Shown one piece after another: positions 1 to 11,064 of a stretch of DNA of 64,000 nucleotides (the stretch's first letter is position 1; each line of letters opens with the position of its first letter). The stretch lies in assembly GCF_947507565.1 (NCBI RefSeq), contig NC_089185.1, forward strand, positions 2,480,001 through 2,544,000. The letters are read 5' to 3'. The notes under the pieces are model-generated. The model saw nothing but the letters and a program-made list of their open reading frames with translations, had not been told where the DNA came from and did no database searches. The DNA is from Oscarella lobularis (taxonomy: Eukaryota > Porifera > Homoscleromorpha > Homosclerophorida > Oscarellidae). Both the position numbers and the translations under genes were made by a program.

Positions 1-95
1 TGTTTTTCATTGCCAGATACTACCACGGCTTGAGAGAGAAGTGACAGTACGGCTGCGATTGCCAAGAACATTGTGTGGACAAGGAGGCGCTTCAT
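1..95 (-). CDS. Short-collagen secreted protein, 5' end only (cut by window edge)
   Basis: Only the first 31 codons are inside the window. Reading the minus strand from the ATG at 95-93 gives a signal peptide (MKRLLVHTMFLAIAAVL and onward) matching, residue for residue, the start of the complete gene at 5329-6210. The only base difference seen within this stretch is near position 58, and it is silent. The collagen-like repeat and globular domain would lie to the left of the window. It is the 5' end of a duplicated paralogue belonging to the block that spans 1-2994. Whether the rest of this copy is intact cannot be seen. Confidence 0.7.
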   Translation of the reverse strand, partial: MKRLLVHTMFLAIAAVLSLLSQAVVVSGNEK

Positions 96-897
96 TGAGT
101 CCGGCTAGCTGTCGGAGTGATGATCCGTTTCGCATCAACGTTGACTTATGTACTCTGAGTAGTAACGGTCACATCACGCCTTTTAATTAAAGAGCGGAAT
201 TTGAATAGAAACTTCCGGGAGACGCGATCAGTACGCGGGTACTTTGAAGGACCACTTCCTGTTTTCCTCCTTCCGCTTCTTCCGTCGTTTTGTCTCGCGT
301 CAATATCCGGCGTAAAAACGGTTCCCATTACCTGTGTCGCCTAGTAGGTAGAATCAACATATAGGCCCGGATTCCGTACTTCCTAGTGGATCAAACCGAA
401 CGTGAAACATATACTGTCACAAAGCGCGAATCGATCGTCAGATCCTGGCCTGCGAAGGTCGTCCCGGCGATATGACGCTCCAAGTAATTAGTTGACATGT
501 AACTTTGCTATTATTAGCTAATCGAATCGCTCGTACATGCCAAACAGTAGGCCACGGGACGCCAGCTCGCGATCCCATTGGTCGAAGGCGTGAGACCTCG
601 AACGCACAGCCTTCACGCGCAGAGCTCGAAACTCTCATTCGGGCACACGATCCCGAGTCCCCGACGACGACGGCGCGCGTTCGGACTCATTCCGCCGGAC
701 AGATATCGTGGCGAGACGACGCAGCCACGATTGCGCGACGCGGTAAGCCGACCAATCGTCGTCGCTTTTCGCCGATCGAACGATGTTTTAGACTTCGATC
801 GAAAAATCGAACGCGCGGGGGGCGCGATATATAGCACGCGCGCACGCAGCGAAACGGTAGCTACAAAGGTGCAACTTTGCCGACCCGCTAACCGTCC

Positions 898-975
898 CTA
901 TATCATCAATTTCATCATCAATATCATCAATATCAACACAGTGTCATCTATATCATCAATTTCTTCAATATCTTA
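898..975. repeat. ATC/TCA-rich microsatellite tract
   Basis: Imperfect iteration of (TATCATCAAT)-type words. Equivalent tracts occur at about 1960-2055, 7520-7665 and 8600-8740, one per repeat unit of the duplicated block, so the tract is part of the unit and not an independent expansion. It creates spurious Ser/Ile reading frames that are not genes. Confidence 0.85.
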
Positions 976-3072
976 ATTATAATCGTAGTAGGAGGGGAGG
1001 GATATGGGGCCCCGCGTGTGCATTTACCTTTGCACGTGCATCTAACAGTATTCTAAAATTTGTTTTAATAGTTTCTGCTTTTTTGTAATTTGATCAATTT
1101 TTGTAGTCAAATGAAAAAATCGTAGTAAAGTTAGTGTATGTGGTCCTTGGGGAAGAGGCCTGAAAAAAGAAGACTTCTCTGGATGAAAGAGCCTATGAAA
1201 CTGGCCCCGGAGTCTACTCACATCTGCGGTACTACAACGACGGTTAACATAGCACAATTACTAAATAATATTCTGCAGAGAAGACCATTTGCCTCGATGG
1301 ACTAAAAGTCTTTTTGAAGAATACCTTGGAAGCACTCGAGTGGCGACGTTTGCTAAAGTAGAAGGCTGCCTTGACGTCAACGAGTTTCTTGAAGAAACAA
1401 CTTGAAATCGTGTGTATATCCTACATCTTATTGGTAATCTAATAATCGATTTCACTCTCTCTCAGTCAGAAGCAGAGCCCTATAATAGGGCTCTGGTCAG
1501 AAGCCTCTTATGACGTCAGAATTTTCAAGTCAAGATCAAGCGCGTCACAGGCAAGCCGGATTTTTATAGCCGCAAATTTTTAGTCTTACGCGAGCGTTTT
1601 TTCTGCTTGTTTGTATACGTGTGGGTGTGTGTATGAACCCTTAGGCCGCAGGGCCCCCAAGCGCATCCCGCTCATGCATCACGATAGTCAGGGCTAATCT
1701 CTAAACCAACTAATCAACCATCTGTAGATTAGTTTAAGTCGTCTGTCAAGCGAGCGGCTCTTTTAGCACCCTTTGTAGCTAGTGGTTCTGATAACGCGTG
1801 ACGTCACGATAAGCAGTAAAGCTCAGCGCACAAGAGAGCTAATCGTAGTTGAAAGATAGGAAGCCGTGCACTGGAAGAAACAATATGTGCATTAGGGTCC
1901 TACTTTTTCGCTAATTCGTGCAACACTCTAACCGCCCTTTGTTCATCATTATCTTCAATTTTATGATCTGTCAACAATATCAACCAAATTCAATGTTATT
2001 ATTTTCATCAATGTCATCAATGTCATCAATTTCAATATTATCAGTAGCATTAACTTCAATACCATCCTCAACATAATCGTAGTCTTAAAATAAATGAGGG
2101 TCCCCGCGTTTGCATCGTCTGTTTGTGCACGTGCACCTCGCATGGTATATTTTCTACCATTTTTTGTAGTTTGATAAAGATTAGTAATGGTAGTGTAAGT
2201 GGCCATATTACAACTGGCCTGAAGAAAGAAGTTTGCCGAGCCAAAGAGCCAAAGAGTTCTCCGGAAAAAGCTGTGAGTGGAAGAAAACAAGAATAACAGA
2301 AGCAACTTTAATGATTTCCTCCTCTCTGTGATGAGAAAGCGACATAATCAAAGACTCCGGGCCGAGCACCTGGCTTTAAGTTAACAAGGACAAACTATGT
2401 GTCAAGATTCCAGACGGATTCAGCGTCCAAAAGAAATGGAGAGCCGGAGGATCGAAATCCGGACATTGGTCAGTCAATGTTTGACTCGATAGATGTACAC
2501 CGGTAAACGCTTCCTACCGTCCGCCCGTGTTCATCTAGAAGTGTGGGTAGCTGTTTGGGGCGATATTTGGGCATTAGGTACGTTCTTGGGTGGAAGTATT
2601 GGGGTCAGTATTGGTTTCGGAGAAAGTGTGGGTTGAAGTACTAGAAGACGCGTTTGGCCGACGCTTCGGTACAAGTTAGCTTGACTGTTTTAGCCATCTC
2701 CTATATACTTATCTAGAAAGTATGAGTAGATGTTTGGTATGTATGGATCAATATTTTTGCGGAGATGTTAGAAGCAAAGTAAGGGTGCTGCCGTTTGGGT
2801 GCTACACCGCTGTCTGCCTCTCTAACCTCTCCATGGTTAGAGAGCAAACAGTATAGATTAGTACTCAAGAGCGGACTCATACTTTGCTCTCAATCATTGA
2901 AGCAGAACATTGAATTCTATACCCCCAACGTATTCTGGATAAAGTGTGGGTGGATGTTTTGGAGCGTTTAACTTTAACTTCTACCTCTGACGCCGGTCAG
3001 ATATTAATCGGCAGTCTAATTAAAAGAAGGAAGCAAACACGTACAGCGAGAAGAACACTCTTGAGAAGTTAA

Positions 3073-4716
3073 CTAAACGAAATCCAACATTAGCTTTCTC
3101 TCCACAAGTACTAAATCAAAGGAACGAAATCCCAAGTTGCAGTCTCTAATGTCCCACTTGTTCACTCGTTCATCATAGACACCCATTTCGTCGTCAGTGA
3201 ACGTAAACATCCTCTTGCTTTCAGGATCATAGACGAATCCATTACATGACGGAAATGGACAGAAATCGTCTACAACAGAAAATCGCTCATCGCGGCTGTC
3301 AAAAATAACAGCAGCACGATTATTATCACAGAAAATGTATAATCGGTCTCCCATCGTGACGTATTCAGAAGCCGGATCTAACAATGAAGGACGTGGACAA
3401 GATTTGAATTTGCTCCAACGATCTTCGAACCTATCATACTTGGTGTATCCGAATCGATTTTGAACGTTGTAGCCAAAAGCAAAAACTTTATTAGCCAGCG
3501 AAGGTAAAATGAAATCCCCTGAAAGAGCTTTCTTAGGAGAAGAAACGGGTATCCACACTTTCTTCTCTGAATCTAGCACTTCGCAGGTCATCTCGTCACA
3601 GCTTATGCTCATACCGTAAATGCAACCGTCGCAACAAACTATTTCTCTATCTATTCTTCTGCGACTCATACGTTCTACGTCATTTACCCATTGTCGTCGT
3701 TCTCCATCATATCGCTGAACGATGTTAGTCAGAGAGTCGTAATTTGGGTCGTTTTCGGTATTACCACCGAGAGCGTAAAGCACGTCGTTTGAAATCGCCA
3801 TCTTATGACAATACACATCCAATGCCAGGGGAGGAAATGGAGTCCATTTGTCACAGTTGGGTTCATAGACTCTAGCTCTATTGCACACAATTTCGAAATC
3901 ACTTATCTCGTCTGTTATCGGCTGCAGCCCGCCAGCCACAAGCAGGACGCCGTCGAGTCCGAATCGTCGTCGACCAGACTCGCTTGACGAGTGATAGTGC
4001 GAGATCAAATCGAGATCTGAAAGAACGGCACTCGATTCTTCAAAATCAAGTAATGGAAAGCGAACGAATTTCGAGAGCGTTTCGACTTGAGCTCGACGAG
4101 ACTCTTCATCGTGTTTAACCCACTTCTGAAAAATCGTCAGAACTTCGTCTTCTGACTTTACCCCCAATTCATCATGAGAGAGAATCCTACTCAGATGTTC
4201 CGCCGAAAGGAGTAGAAAATCCTCGCTCTCCGCCAAGACCGATATGCTCATCGCGGCAATGCGACCAGCTAGTTGGAGTAAATCCGAATTACCGCATCGA
4301 TCAGCTACGATTCCCATACCGATGCAACTGGATTCGTCAACGTGGCGTTTGAGCCAGTCATTGCACATTTGAGACAGTCCGTCGAACTGAACGTAGTTGG
4401 CCGCTTCATAGAGAAATAGAAGAGAAGAAGAGGGGCATTCTGTTTTTCCTGTGTAGGCGTACTCAATCAGCATCTTGGTCACAGTTCCGTCGACGTTGCT
4501 GAGAGTTACGTCCGCTTGATTACTCTCTTTGAAGCTTCCCTTAAACATGACACGAAAAAATGGACTGGCGGAAGCGAGTATTATTCGGTGAGCTGGAAAT
4601 CGTTGTCCGTCCTTGCTGATGATGGTGACGTCGCACAGATAATCCGACTCTCGAAATGAGTCAAACAGTGCCGTTGAGAAATAGCCTTTCGTCTCCAAAG
4701 AAATCGCTTCGTTCAT
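3073..4716 (-). CDS. BTB-BACK-Kelch protein (KLHL-type, putative CUL3 adaptor)
   Basis: 547 residues in a single exon. The BTB domain covers about residues 22-130 (SDYLCDVTIISKDGQRFPAH, the usual KLHL BTB opening). A BACK domain follows at about 135-240, including the EDEVLTIFQKWV stretch, and degenerate Kelch repeats (VLLVAGG, LYALGG, VFAFGY) fill the C-terminal half. Proteins of this family normally bind Cullin-3 through BTB/BACK and present substrates through the Kelch propeller for ubiquitination in the cytosol; that role is inferred. The Gly-Gly pairs are poorly kept in the last blades. The ATG chosen lies 24 codons before the BTB core, as in the paralogues at 16849 and 21726. All three are intronless, unlike most neighbours. 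Confidence 0.9.
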   Translation of the reverse strand: MNEAISLETKGYFSTALFDSFRESDYLCDVTIISKDGQRFPAHRIILASASPFFRVMFKGSFKESNQADVTLSNVDGTVTKMLIEYAYTGKTECPSSSLLFLYEAANYVQFDGLSQMCNDWLKRHVDESSCIGMGIVADRCGNSDLLQLAGRIAAMSISVLAESEDFLLLSAEHLSRILSHDELGVKSEDEVLTIFQKWVKHDEESRRAQVETLSKFVRFPLLDFEESSAVLSDLDLISHYHSSSESGRRRFGLDGVLLVAGGLQPITDEISDFEIVCNRARVYEPNCDKWTPFPPLALDVYCHKMAISNDVLYALGGNTENDPNYDSLTNIVQRYDGERRQWVNDVERMSRRRIDREIVCCDGCIYGMSISCDEMTCEVLDSEKKVWIPVSSPKKALSGDFILPSLANKVFAFGYNVQNRFGYTKYDRFEDRWSKFKSCPRPSLLDPASEYVTMGDRLYIFCDNNRAAVIFDSRDERFSVVDDFCPFPSCNGFVYDPESKRMFTFTDDEMGVYDERVNKWDIRDCNLGFRSFDLVLVERKLMLDFV

Positions 4717-5328
4717 GACGATCAGGATCGTTCTTCTCTGTGAGAAGTCCCGGATAAAGAAGTTCTCTTTTTCTTTGGGCGATTTTCGGCGCTTCAGGTC
4801 AGGGAATGAAGCCCTTTAGTCGGTGCTGAACAGTCTCCTCATGTTGCACGGTAACGCCAACCCTAACCGTAAACATGTAGACTCTTTCACCATCGATGCA
4901 GGTGATGTCCGAAGTCTCTGCTTGCTTTTGCCTATCCCCAGTCGCACGAGCAAAGTCGCACATTGCACCTTCGTCCCAATTCGGGCCGTAACGATCGCAA
5001 AAGGCGAAGGCAAGTAGGCGAAACGCAGCGCGAGCTTCCTCAAAACAGCGCGTTCTATATCTATAGGCTAGAATCACGTCGTGACAGGCTCGGTCTCGTC
5101 AAAAGCGCACGTCGACAGAGTCCGGCTGCAGATAAACGTAATGGAGATCCTATTTCTGTGTTAGTTGCGTGCGTTTTATGATGATTATTTATTTATATTT
5201 ATTTTTAGGCACATGACAACAAATGACAGGAGACGGCACAGTGCCAACACAGACAAACACAAGACGACGGTCACAGCGACAAATTCTGCTTACAGGTGCA
5301 GTCAGTCTCGATCATTCTCACGTCACCA
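4717..5328. other. Intergenic, between two minus-strand genes
   Basis: About 610 bases separate the stop of the collagen-like gene from the start of the BTB-Kelch gene. Short open frames exist on both strands but none has a recognisable domain or splice context. The segment should hold the 3' end of the collagen-like transcript and the promoter of the BTB-Kelch gene; no clear TATA box or terminator is seen. Confidence 0.5.
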
Positions 5329-6210
5329 CTAAGTCTCCCTTTCGATTCTCACTTCGATAAAGTCGATGATGTAGCGCTCACCTGCGTGATCACGGTAAAG
5401 ATCTACGAAAAGTCCTTTGGCTGGTTCCAAAACGCTAGCAAATTGTCTGGTGGCAATCAATTGCACGTCAGAAACGGTTTGTCCTATTCCAAACGCTCCA
5501 CGGCGACCACCGACTTTTATTTTCACTGTATGCAGCGGCGAGTACCTCGTCTTCTGCGTACTCTTGAAAACGGTGCACGTTCGACGAAATACTTGTTCGC
5601 TGCGTCCCTCACACGCCAACATAAATTCCAGAGAATTCTTGTTTGATTCGTCAATAAGAAAATAACCTACAGCCGAGAAGCCGTCGGACACGGTGACGTG
5701 GAGATCCATGTCTGCCGCCACTGACACGGGACTGCGATGGGCGATAGTAGCCGTAACAATATATTGAGCAGAGTCATCGAGCACATTTGGCTCTGCTAGG
5801 GTTACTCTTGCTAATCGATTGCGGTCTGTTTGGCCTGCGTTAATAGAAATTGACGCGGCGCCAACGGAAGGAGTTTCGTAGAAGCGAACCCTTTCGCCGT
5901 ATCTCTGGTCCTTGACGTCATTGGGAGTTATCAGCATATAAAATTTGTCGCTGCTGTTGGAGTTGACACAGTTTTCCTTTGGTGCTTGCTCTCCTTCTTT
6001 TCCCGGTATACCTTCTGGTGCATGCTCTCCTGGAGGGCCGGGAAGTCCGTCTCGTCCGTCTCGTCCGTCTCTCCCATCCCGGCCTGGCTGCGCGGCACAG
6101 CAGCATGGGTCGTTTTGTTTTTCATTGCCAGATACTACCACGGCTTGAGAGAGAAGTGACAGTACGGCTGCAATTGCCAAGAACATTGTGTGGACAAGGA
6201 GGCGCTTCAT
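5329..6210 (-). CDS. Secreted short collagen with unassigned globular C-terminal domain
   Basis: 293 residues, single exon. Residues 1-28 form a hydrophobic signal peptide. A CCC motif at about 37-39 could crosslink chains. Gly-X-Y triplets ([20 protein letters not shown]) occupy about 43-77 with two breaks, so the triple helix is very short. The rest, about 190 residues, is a globular domain with conserved stretches YIVTATIAHR, HTVKIKVGG and [10 protein letters not shown]. The same architecture is in the paralogue at 23953-24903. The domain resembles a C1q/TNF-like trimerising head in position only; I do not recognise its family. The protein is probably a soluble extracellular or immune-type collagen (inference). 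Its 5' end lies in the duplicated block, with a second copy starting at the left window edge. Confidence 0.88.
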   Translation of the reverse strand: MKRLLVHTMFLAIAAVLSLLSQAVVVSGNEKQNDPCCCAAQPGRDGRDGRDGRDGLPGPPGEHAPEGIPGKEGEQAPKENCVNSNSSDKFYMLITPNDVKDQRYGERVRFYETPSVGAASISINAGQTDRNRLARVTLAEPNVLDDSAQYIVTATIAHRSPVSVAADMDLHVTVSDGFSAVGYFLIDESNKNSLEFMLACEGRSEQVFRRTCTVFKSTQKTRYSPLHTVKIKVGGRRGAFGIGQTVSDVQLIATRQFASVLEPAKGLFVDLYRDHAGERYIIDFIEVRIERET

Positions 6211-7149
6211 TGAGTCCGGCTAGCTGTCGGAGTGATGATCCGTTTCGCATCAACGTTGACTTATGTACTCTGAGTAGTAACGGTCACATCACGCCTTTTA
6301 ATTAAAGAGCGGAATTTGAATAGAAACTTCCGGGAGACGCGATCAGTACGCGGGTACTTTGAAGGACCACTTCCTGTTTTCCTCCTTCCGCTTCTTCCGT
6401 CGTTTTGTCTCGCGTCAATATCCGGCGTAAAAACGGTTCCCATTACTGTGTCGCCTAGTAGGTAGAATCAACATATAGGCCCGGATTCCGTACTTCTTAG
6501 TGGATCAAACCGAACGTGAAACATATACTGTCACAAAGAGCGCATCGATCGTCAGATCCTGGCCTGCGAAGGTCGTCCCGGCGATAGGACGCTCCAAGTA
6601 ATTAGTTGACAGGTAACTTTCTCAATTTGGCTATTAATAGCTAATCGAATCACTCGCACATGCCAAACACTACGCCACGGAACGCCAACTCGCGATCCCA
6701 TTGGTCGAAGGCGTGAGACCTCGAACGCACAGCATTCACGCGCAGAGCTCGAAACTCTCATTTGTGCACACGACCCCGACGACGGCGGTGCGCGTTCGGA
6801 CTCATTCCGCCTGACAACGTGGCGAGACGACGCAGCCACGATTGCGCGACGCGGTAAGCCGACCAATCGTCGTCGCTTTTCGCCGTTCGAACGATTGTTT
6901 TAGGCTTCGATCGAAGAATCGAACGCGCGAGGGGCGCGATAGCACGCGCGGGCACGCAGCGAAACGGTAGGTGCAACGCGCTTCTTTCGATTGCCGTTTG
7001 CGATTCTCGATCGATCTTCAGCTCGTCCGATCTCGCCAACGACGTACCGACGCGAAGAACGAACGAGCGAAGAGCTCATTGGAGACGACGTCGCAGGTTC
7101 ACCGGGGTTGTAGCTCCGACGATTCGCTCTCGCGTTTTTTTTTTCTTTG

Positions 7150-9000
7150 GCGTGTGTGCGAGCACGTAGGCCGGGGCCCCAAGCGCATCCCGCCCACGCA
7201 TCACGATAGATAGGGCTAATCTCTGAACAGTAATCGACCCCTGTGTATATAGTTTTTTTCCGTTCTCATTGTTCGTGATTGTTTTCGTCTTCGTTCGTCT
7301 TGTTCGTCTTTCGCGAGCGGCTCTTTTAGCGACTTTTCTAGTTGGAGGTTCGCCGCTCGCACGTGACGCACGTGCGTCACATAGGTTAGCAAGCTTTGGC
7401 GCATTAGGAAGCTAAACGTAGACGAGATGTAGGAAGCCGTCCACTGGAAACAAGTCCATTAAGGGTCCTACATTTTCCGCTAAAATCGTGCAACACTTTC
7501 CCGACCCGCTAACCGTCCCTATATCATCAATTTCATCAAATCATCAATGTCATCAATATCATCAATTTCATCAATATCATCAATTTCATCATCATTTTCA
7601 TCAATTTCAACACAATGTCATCAGTATTATCAATATCATCAATTTCTTCAATATCATTATAATCGTAGTGGGTGGTGAGGGGATATGGGGCCCCCGCGTG
7701 TGCATTTACCTGTGCACGTGCATCTAATAATATTATAGTATTGGTTTTTATAGTTTCTGCTTTTTTGTAATTTGATCAATTTTTTTGTAGTCAAATGAGA
7801 AAAAAACGTAGTAAATTTAGTGTAAGTGGTCCTTGTGCGTCCTGAAGGAAGAAGATTCGCTGGATGAAAGAGCCTATACAACTGGCCCCGCATCTGCGGT
7901 ACTACAACGACGGTTAACGTAGCACAATTTCTAAATAGTATTCTGCAGAGAGAACCATTTGCCTCGTTGGCCTGAGAGTCTTTTTGGAAGCACTCGAGTG
8001 GCGACGTTTGCTAAAGTGGGAAGCTGCCTTGACAACGAAGAGTCTATTGAAGAAACAACTTGAAATCGTGTGTATATATCCCATATCTTATTGGTAATCT
8101 AATAATCGATTTCACGCTCTCTCTCAGTCACGCAACGCACGAAGAAGCCTCTTATGACGTCAGAATTTTTAAGTCAAGATCAAGCGCGTCACAGGCAAGC
8201 CGGGTTTTTATAGCCCCAATTTTTTAGTCTTACACGACGTTTGTTTGTATACGTGTGGGTGTGTGTATGAACCCTTAGGCCGCGGGCCCCCAAGCGCATT
8301 CCGCCCATGCATCACGATAGTCAGGGCTAATCTCTAAGCCAACTAATCAACCCTCTGTAGATTTTCCTTTATTAGTTTAAGTTGTCTGTCAAGCGAGCGG
8401 CTCTTTTAGCACCCTTTGTAGTTAGAGGAAAAGCCGCTCACCGTGGCCACGTGGTTCTGACAACGCGTGACGTCACGATTGGTAGTGAAGCTCGGCGCAC
8501 TAGAGAGCTAATCGTAGTGATAGGAAGTCGTCCACTGGAAACAATATGTGCATTAGGGGTCCTACTTTTTCGCTAATTCGTTCAACACTCTAACCGCCCC
8601 TTTGTTCATCATTATCATCAATTTTGTAATCTGTCATCAATATCAACCCACTTCAATGTTATCATTTTCATCAATGTCATCAATTTCAATATCATCAGTA
8701 GCATTAACTTCAATACCACCATCATCATCATCATGATCTTAGTCTTAAAATAAATGAGGGTCCCCGCGTTTGCATTGTCCGTTTGTGCACGTGCACCTTG
8801 CAAGGTATGATTTGTTTCTTTTGTTTTCTACTATTTTTTGTAGTTTGATAATTTTTTTGTTACAATGAGAATGAAGATTAGTAATGGTAGTGTAAGTGGC
8901 CATATTACAACTGGCCTGAAGAAAGAAGGTCAAGCCAAAGAGCCAAAGAGTTCTCCGGAAAAGGCTATGAGTGGAAGAAAACAAGAATAACAGAAGCAAC
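7150..9000. repeat. Nested tandem repeat, period about 1.1 kb
   Basis: Within copy B the word AAGCGCATYCCGCCCAYGCA recurs at 7181 and 8292 (spacing 1,111 bp). It is followed each time by the same order of landmarks: GCTAATCTCT, GCGAGCGGCTCTTTTAGC, GGAAGYCGTCCACTGGAA, an ATC/TCA tract, GTGCACGTGCA, TTTTTTGTAGTTTGAT-like AT-rich sequence and CTGGCC. The second unit is diverged. Copy A retains one complete unit and one partial unit. No reading frame is conserved between units, so this looks like non-coding satellite-type or defunct mobile DNA. Confidence 0.75.
7363..7380. repeat. Perfect 18-bp palindrome with central CACGTG
   Basis: GTGACGCACGTGCGTCAC reads the same on both strands and centres on an E-box (CACGTG). 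The equivalent place in the other unit (about 8450-8480) has CCACGTGG and CGTGACGTCACG, so palindromic bHLH/CREB-type core sites are maintained in variant forms. A regulatory function is not shown. Confidence 0.6.
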
Positions 9001-9690
9001 TCTAATGATTTCCTCCTCTCTGTGACGAGGAAGCGACATAATCCGTGACAAGCACCTGGCTTTAAATTAACGAGGACAAACTATTTGTCAAGATTCCAGA
9101 CGGATTCAGCGTCCAGAAAAAATGGAGAGCTGGTGGATCGAGATCTGGAGATTGGTCAGTCAATGTTTGACTTGAAAGATGTACACGGGTAAACGCTTCC
9201 TACCGTCCGCCCGTGTTCATCTAGAAGTGTGGGTAGCTGTTTGGGGCGATATTTGGGCATTAGATACGTGCTTGGGTGGAAGTATTGGGGCCAGTATTGG
9301 TTTCGGTGAAAGTGTGGGTTTAAGTACTAGAAGACGCGTTTGGCCGACGCTTCGGTACAAGTTAGGGTGACTGTTTCAGCCATCTCCTATATACTTATCC
9401 AGAAAGTATAAGTAGATGTTTGGTATGTATGGATCAGTATTTTTGCGGAGATGTTAGAGTGAAAGTAAGGGTGCTGCCGTTTGGGTGCTACACTGCTGTC
9501 TGCCTCTCTAACATCTCCATGGTTAGAGAGCAAACAGTATAGATTAGTACTCAAGAGCGGACTCATACTTTGCTCTCAATCATTGAAGCAGAACATTGAA
9601 TTCTATACCCCCCAACGTCTATTTGTATTCTGGATAAAGTGTGGGAGGATGTTTTGGAGCGTTTACTTATAACTTCTACCCCTGACGCCG

Positions 9691-10440
9691 ATCTAACTCC
9701 TCTTCCTGTACTTCTCCTAATTCTTCTACCCAACCGATTTCTGATCCGTACTTTGTACCCAACACGTACACTTCTACCCAAGCATCAACTCTAACGTCAA
9801 CCCATACCTCTGGTTAAATAACAGGAACTTTTTTGGAATGCATTCCGGATGCCAGTGCGTTTTGCAAAGCCAATCAATGCGTTCTAACCTCTCGGAATAT
9901 GCAATACATTCTGAAGTCTCCAAAAAAAAGCTCAGCACTTCGTAAATATTGTGGCAAGCCAGAGACCGTCCTAATAAAGTCTAGGCGGACGACCAATAGA
10001 AACGGAGGAAGTACGTCATGGAGCCAGGAGATATGCTGGTGGAATTGACTTTTCAGTGGTGTGGATGGAGTCAGTGAATGGATCTAAGGACGTTGGATGG
10101 AACAGGGGGAAGAAGCCAAGTCAGGCAGGACTCAGAAAATGAACTTGGGGGCTCGTCTATTGCGTCAATCCCTACCCCTCCAGATAAGATTTTACCTACA
10201 TTCATCTAATAAAATACTAACATTCCTTATTCTCCATAGACCCGCCGCGGACACGAAAGCAAGTGAAGAAATACTGCAGGCGAAGACGAAGACAAAAACG
10301 AGCTATTTTAATTATTTATTGCATTATAGAAATATTAATTAATATTGCGTAATTTTCAACAAATAAATTATTTAGAAATGCCCACGTCATAAGTAGTAGA
10401 ACGCGTCGGCGACTCCTCACGCGCGCGGCGCGCCCACGTG
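9691..10440. other. Single-copy intergenic DNA
   Basis: Begins where copy B of the duplication ends. AT-rich with several short open frames that show no domain, splice signals or conserved composition. A GGAATGCATTCC palindrome overlaps 9835-9846. I see no gene here. Confidence 0.45.
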
Positions 10441-10943
10441 CCGTCCTCCGACACCATTGCTTCACTTGCTCCTGTGAGCAAGTGAAGCGCAGTGAGACTG
10501 AGACGCTGCAGTCCCCACCGCCATACATGTATATGCCTGCACGGTCATCTGAAAACGCGTGCAGGCATTTGATTTAGGCGCCGTTCTCCTGGGGAGACTA
10601 CCACACGATAGCTCCGTCAGAAGATGCGCGCCGTCTGAGTGGGCCTTTTTTCTGCTCCTGCCCAGGAGAGGTGGCAGTTTAGAAGTTATGGCCTCTTGCC
10701 ACGGAGGCCTACAAGCAGTTTAGGGGAACGCAACTTATGGATGAAGTTGCAGTTCCCCGGGTCTCTTTGGACCGCCCGTCCTGCTGAGGACGTTGGGACC
10801 GCGGTCAACCTCTTCGTCACCTTCTTCAGTCCTACAAAGGAGAGTCGAGTCAGTAAAGATAAACATCCTATTCCTGTACAAATATCACAACTTCCGGTAT
10901 CAATAAGACAAAATATTAGCCGAAATATTCAGCGTGAAATCCG

Positions 10944-10963
10944 TTTGACCTCGCGAGGTCAAA
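10944..10963. repeat. Perfect 20-bp palindrome
   Basis: TTTGACCTCGCGAGGTCAAA is fully self-complementary. TGACCT/AGGTCA half-sites of this kind are bound by nuclear-receptor dimers in animals (everted arrangement, touching), but a chance or structural origin is equally possible. Confidence 0.6.
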
Positions 10964-11030
10964 GAGATGAAAATCACTGCGCGCTTTATAGAAACAAGTC
11001 GAGGAATTGGAGAGGTGACCGCAATGCACA

Positions 11031-11064
11031 AAAACCATGAGCTATATATAGCTCACGGTTTTTT
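11031..11064. terminator. Long A/T-flanked hairpin, terminator-like
   Basis: An A-rich run plus CC, then the palindrome TGAGCTATATATAGCTCA (11038-11055), then GG and a T-run form one long stem ending in T tracts. Structurally it resembles a transcription stop or a foldback end. Rho-independent termination is a bacterial mechanism, so in this genome the label only describes shape; the T-run could stop RNA polymerase III. Confidence 0.3.

Larger units (their letters stand above)
1..2994. repeat. Segmental duplication, copy A
   Basis: This block aligns almost continuously with 6115-9690, beginning inside the signal peptide of the collagen-like gene and ending abruptly at about 2994, after which the sequence becomes the BTB-Kelch locus. 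Identity is high, with scattered substitutions and small indels. Copy A lacks about 518 bp present in copy B (6970-7487); the junction is at a GTGCAAC that occurs at both edges in copy B. The block holds no convincing gene beyond the first 95 bases. It contains ATC/TCA-rich tracts, several CACGTG and TGACGTCA palindromes, and pieces of the tandem unit described at 7150-9000. Confidence 0.9.
6115..9690. repeat. Segmental duplication, copy B
   Basis: Homologous to 1-2994 with an initial offset of 6114. It starts within the signal-peptide codons of the collagen-like gene, runs through the gene's upstream flank and stops at about 9690, where sequence becomes single copy. It is longer than copy A mainly because of the extra segment 6970-7487. 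Beyond the collagen start at 6210 no gene is recognisable in it. Apart from the nested 1.1-kb units it contains GC-rich flank (6700-7100) and a 3' part (9100-9690) with a GTTTGGGTGCTACAC word also found at 48807. Confidence 0.9.

Noticed and set aside
505-976. Overlapping plus-strand open frames
   Set aside because: They lie in duplicated GC-rich flank, are not conserved in frame in copy B, and end in the ATC microsatellite.
1961-2305. Minus-strand open frame rich in Ile/Leu/Met
   Set aside because: Product of the ATC/TCA tract; the equivalent frame in copy B is interrupted.
10569-10645. CCGTCTGAGTGGG resembles the box D 3' end of U3 snoRNA, and GGGGAGACTACCA resembles U1 stem-loop I
   Set aside because: No box A/C of U3, no ACTTACCTG 5' end or Sm site of U1 at suitable distances; similarities are short and mutually exclusive.
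10639-11040. 133-codon plus-strand open frame
   Set aside because: It runs through successive hairpins, has no domain and looks like chance openness of structured non-coding DNA.
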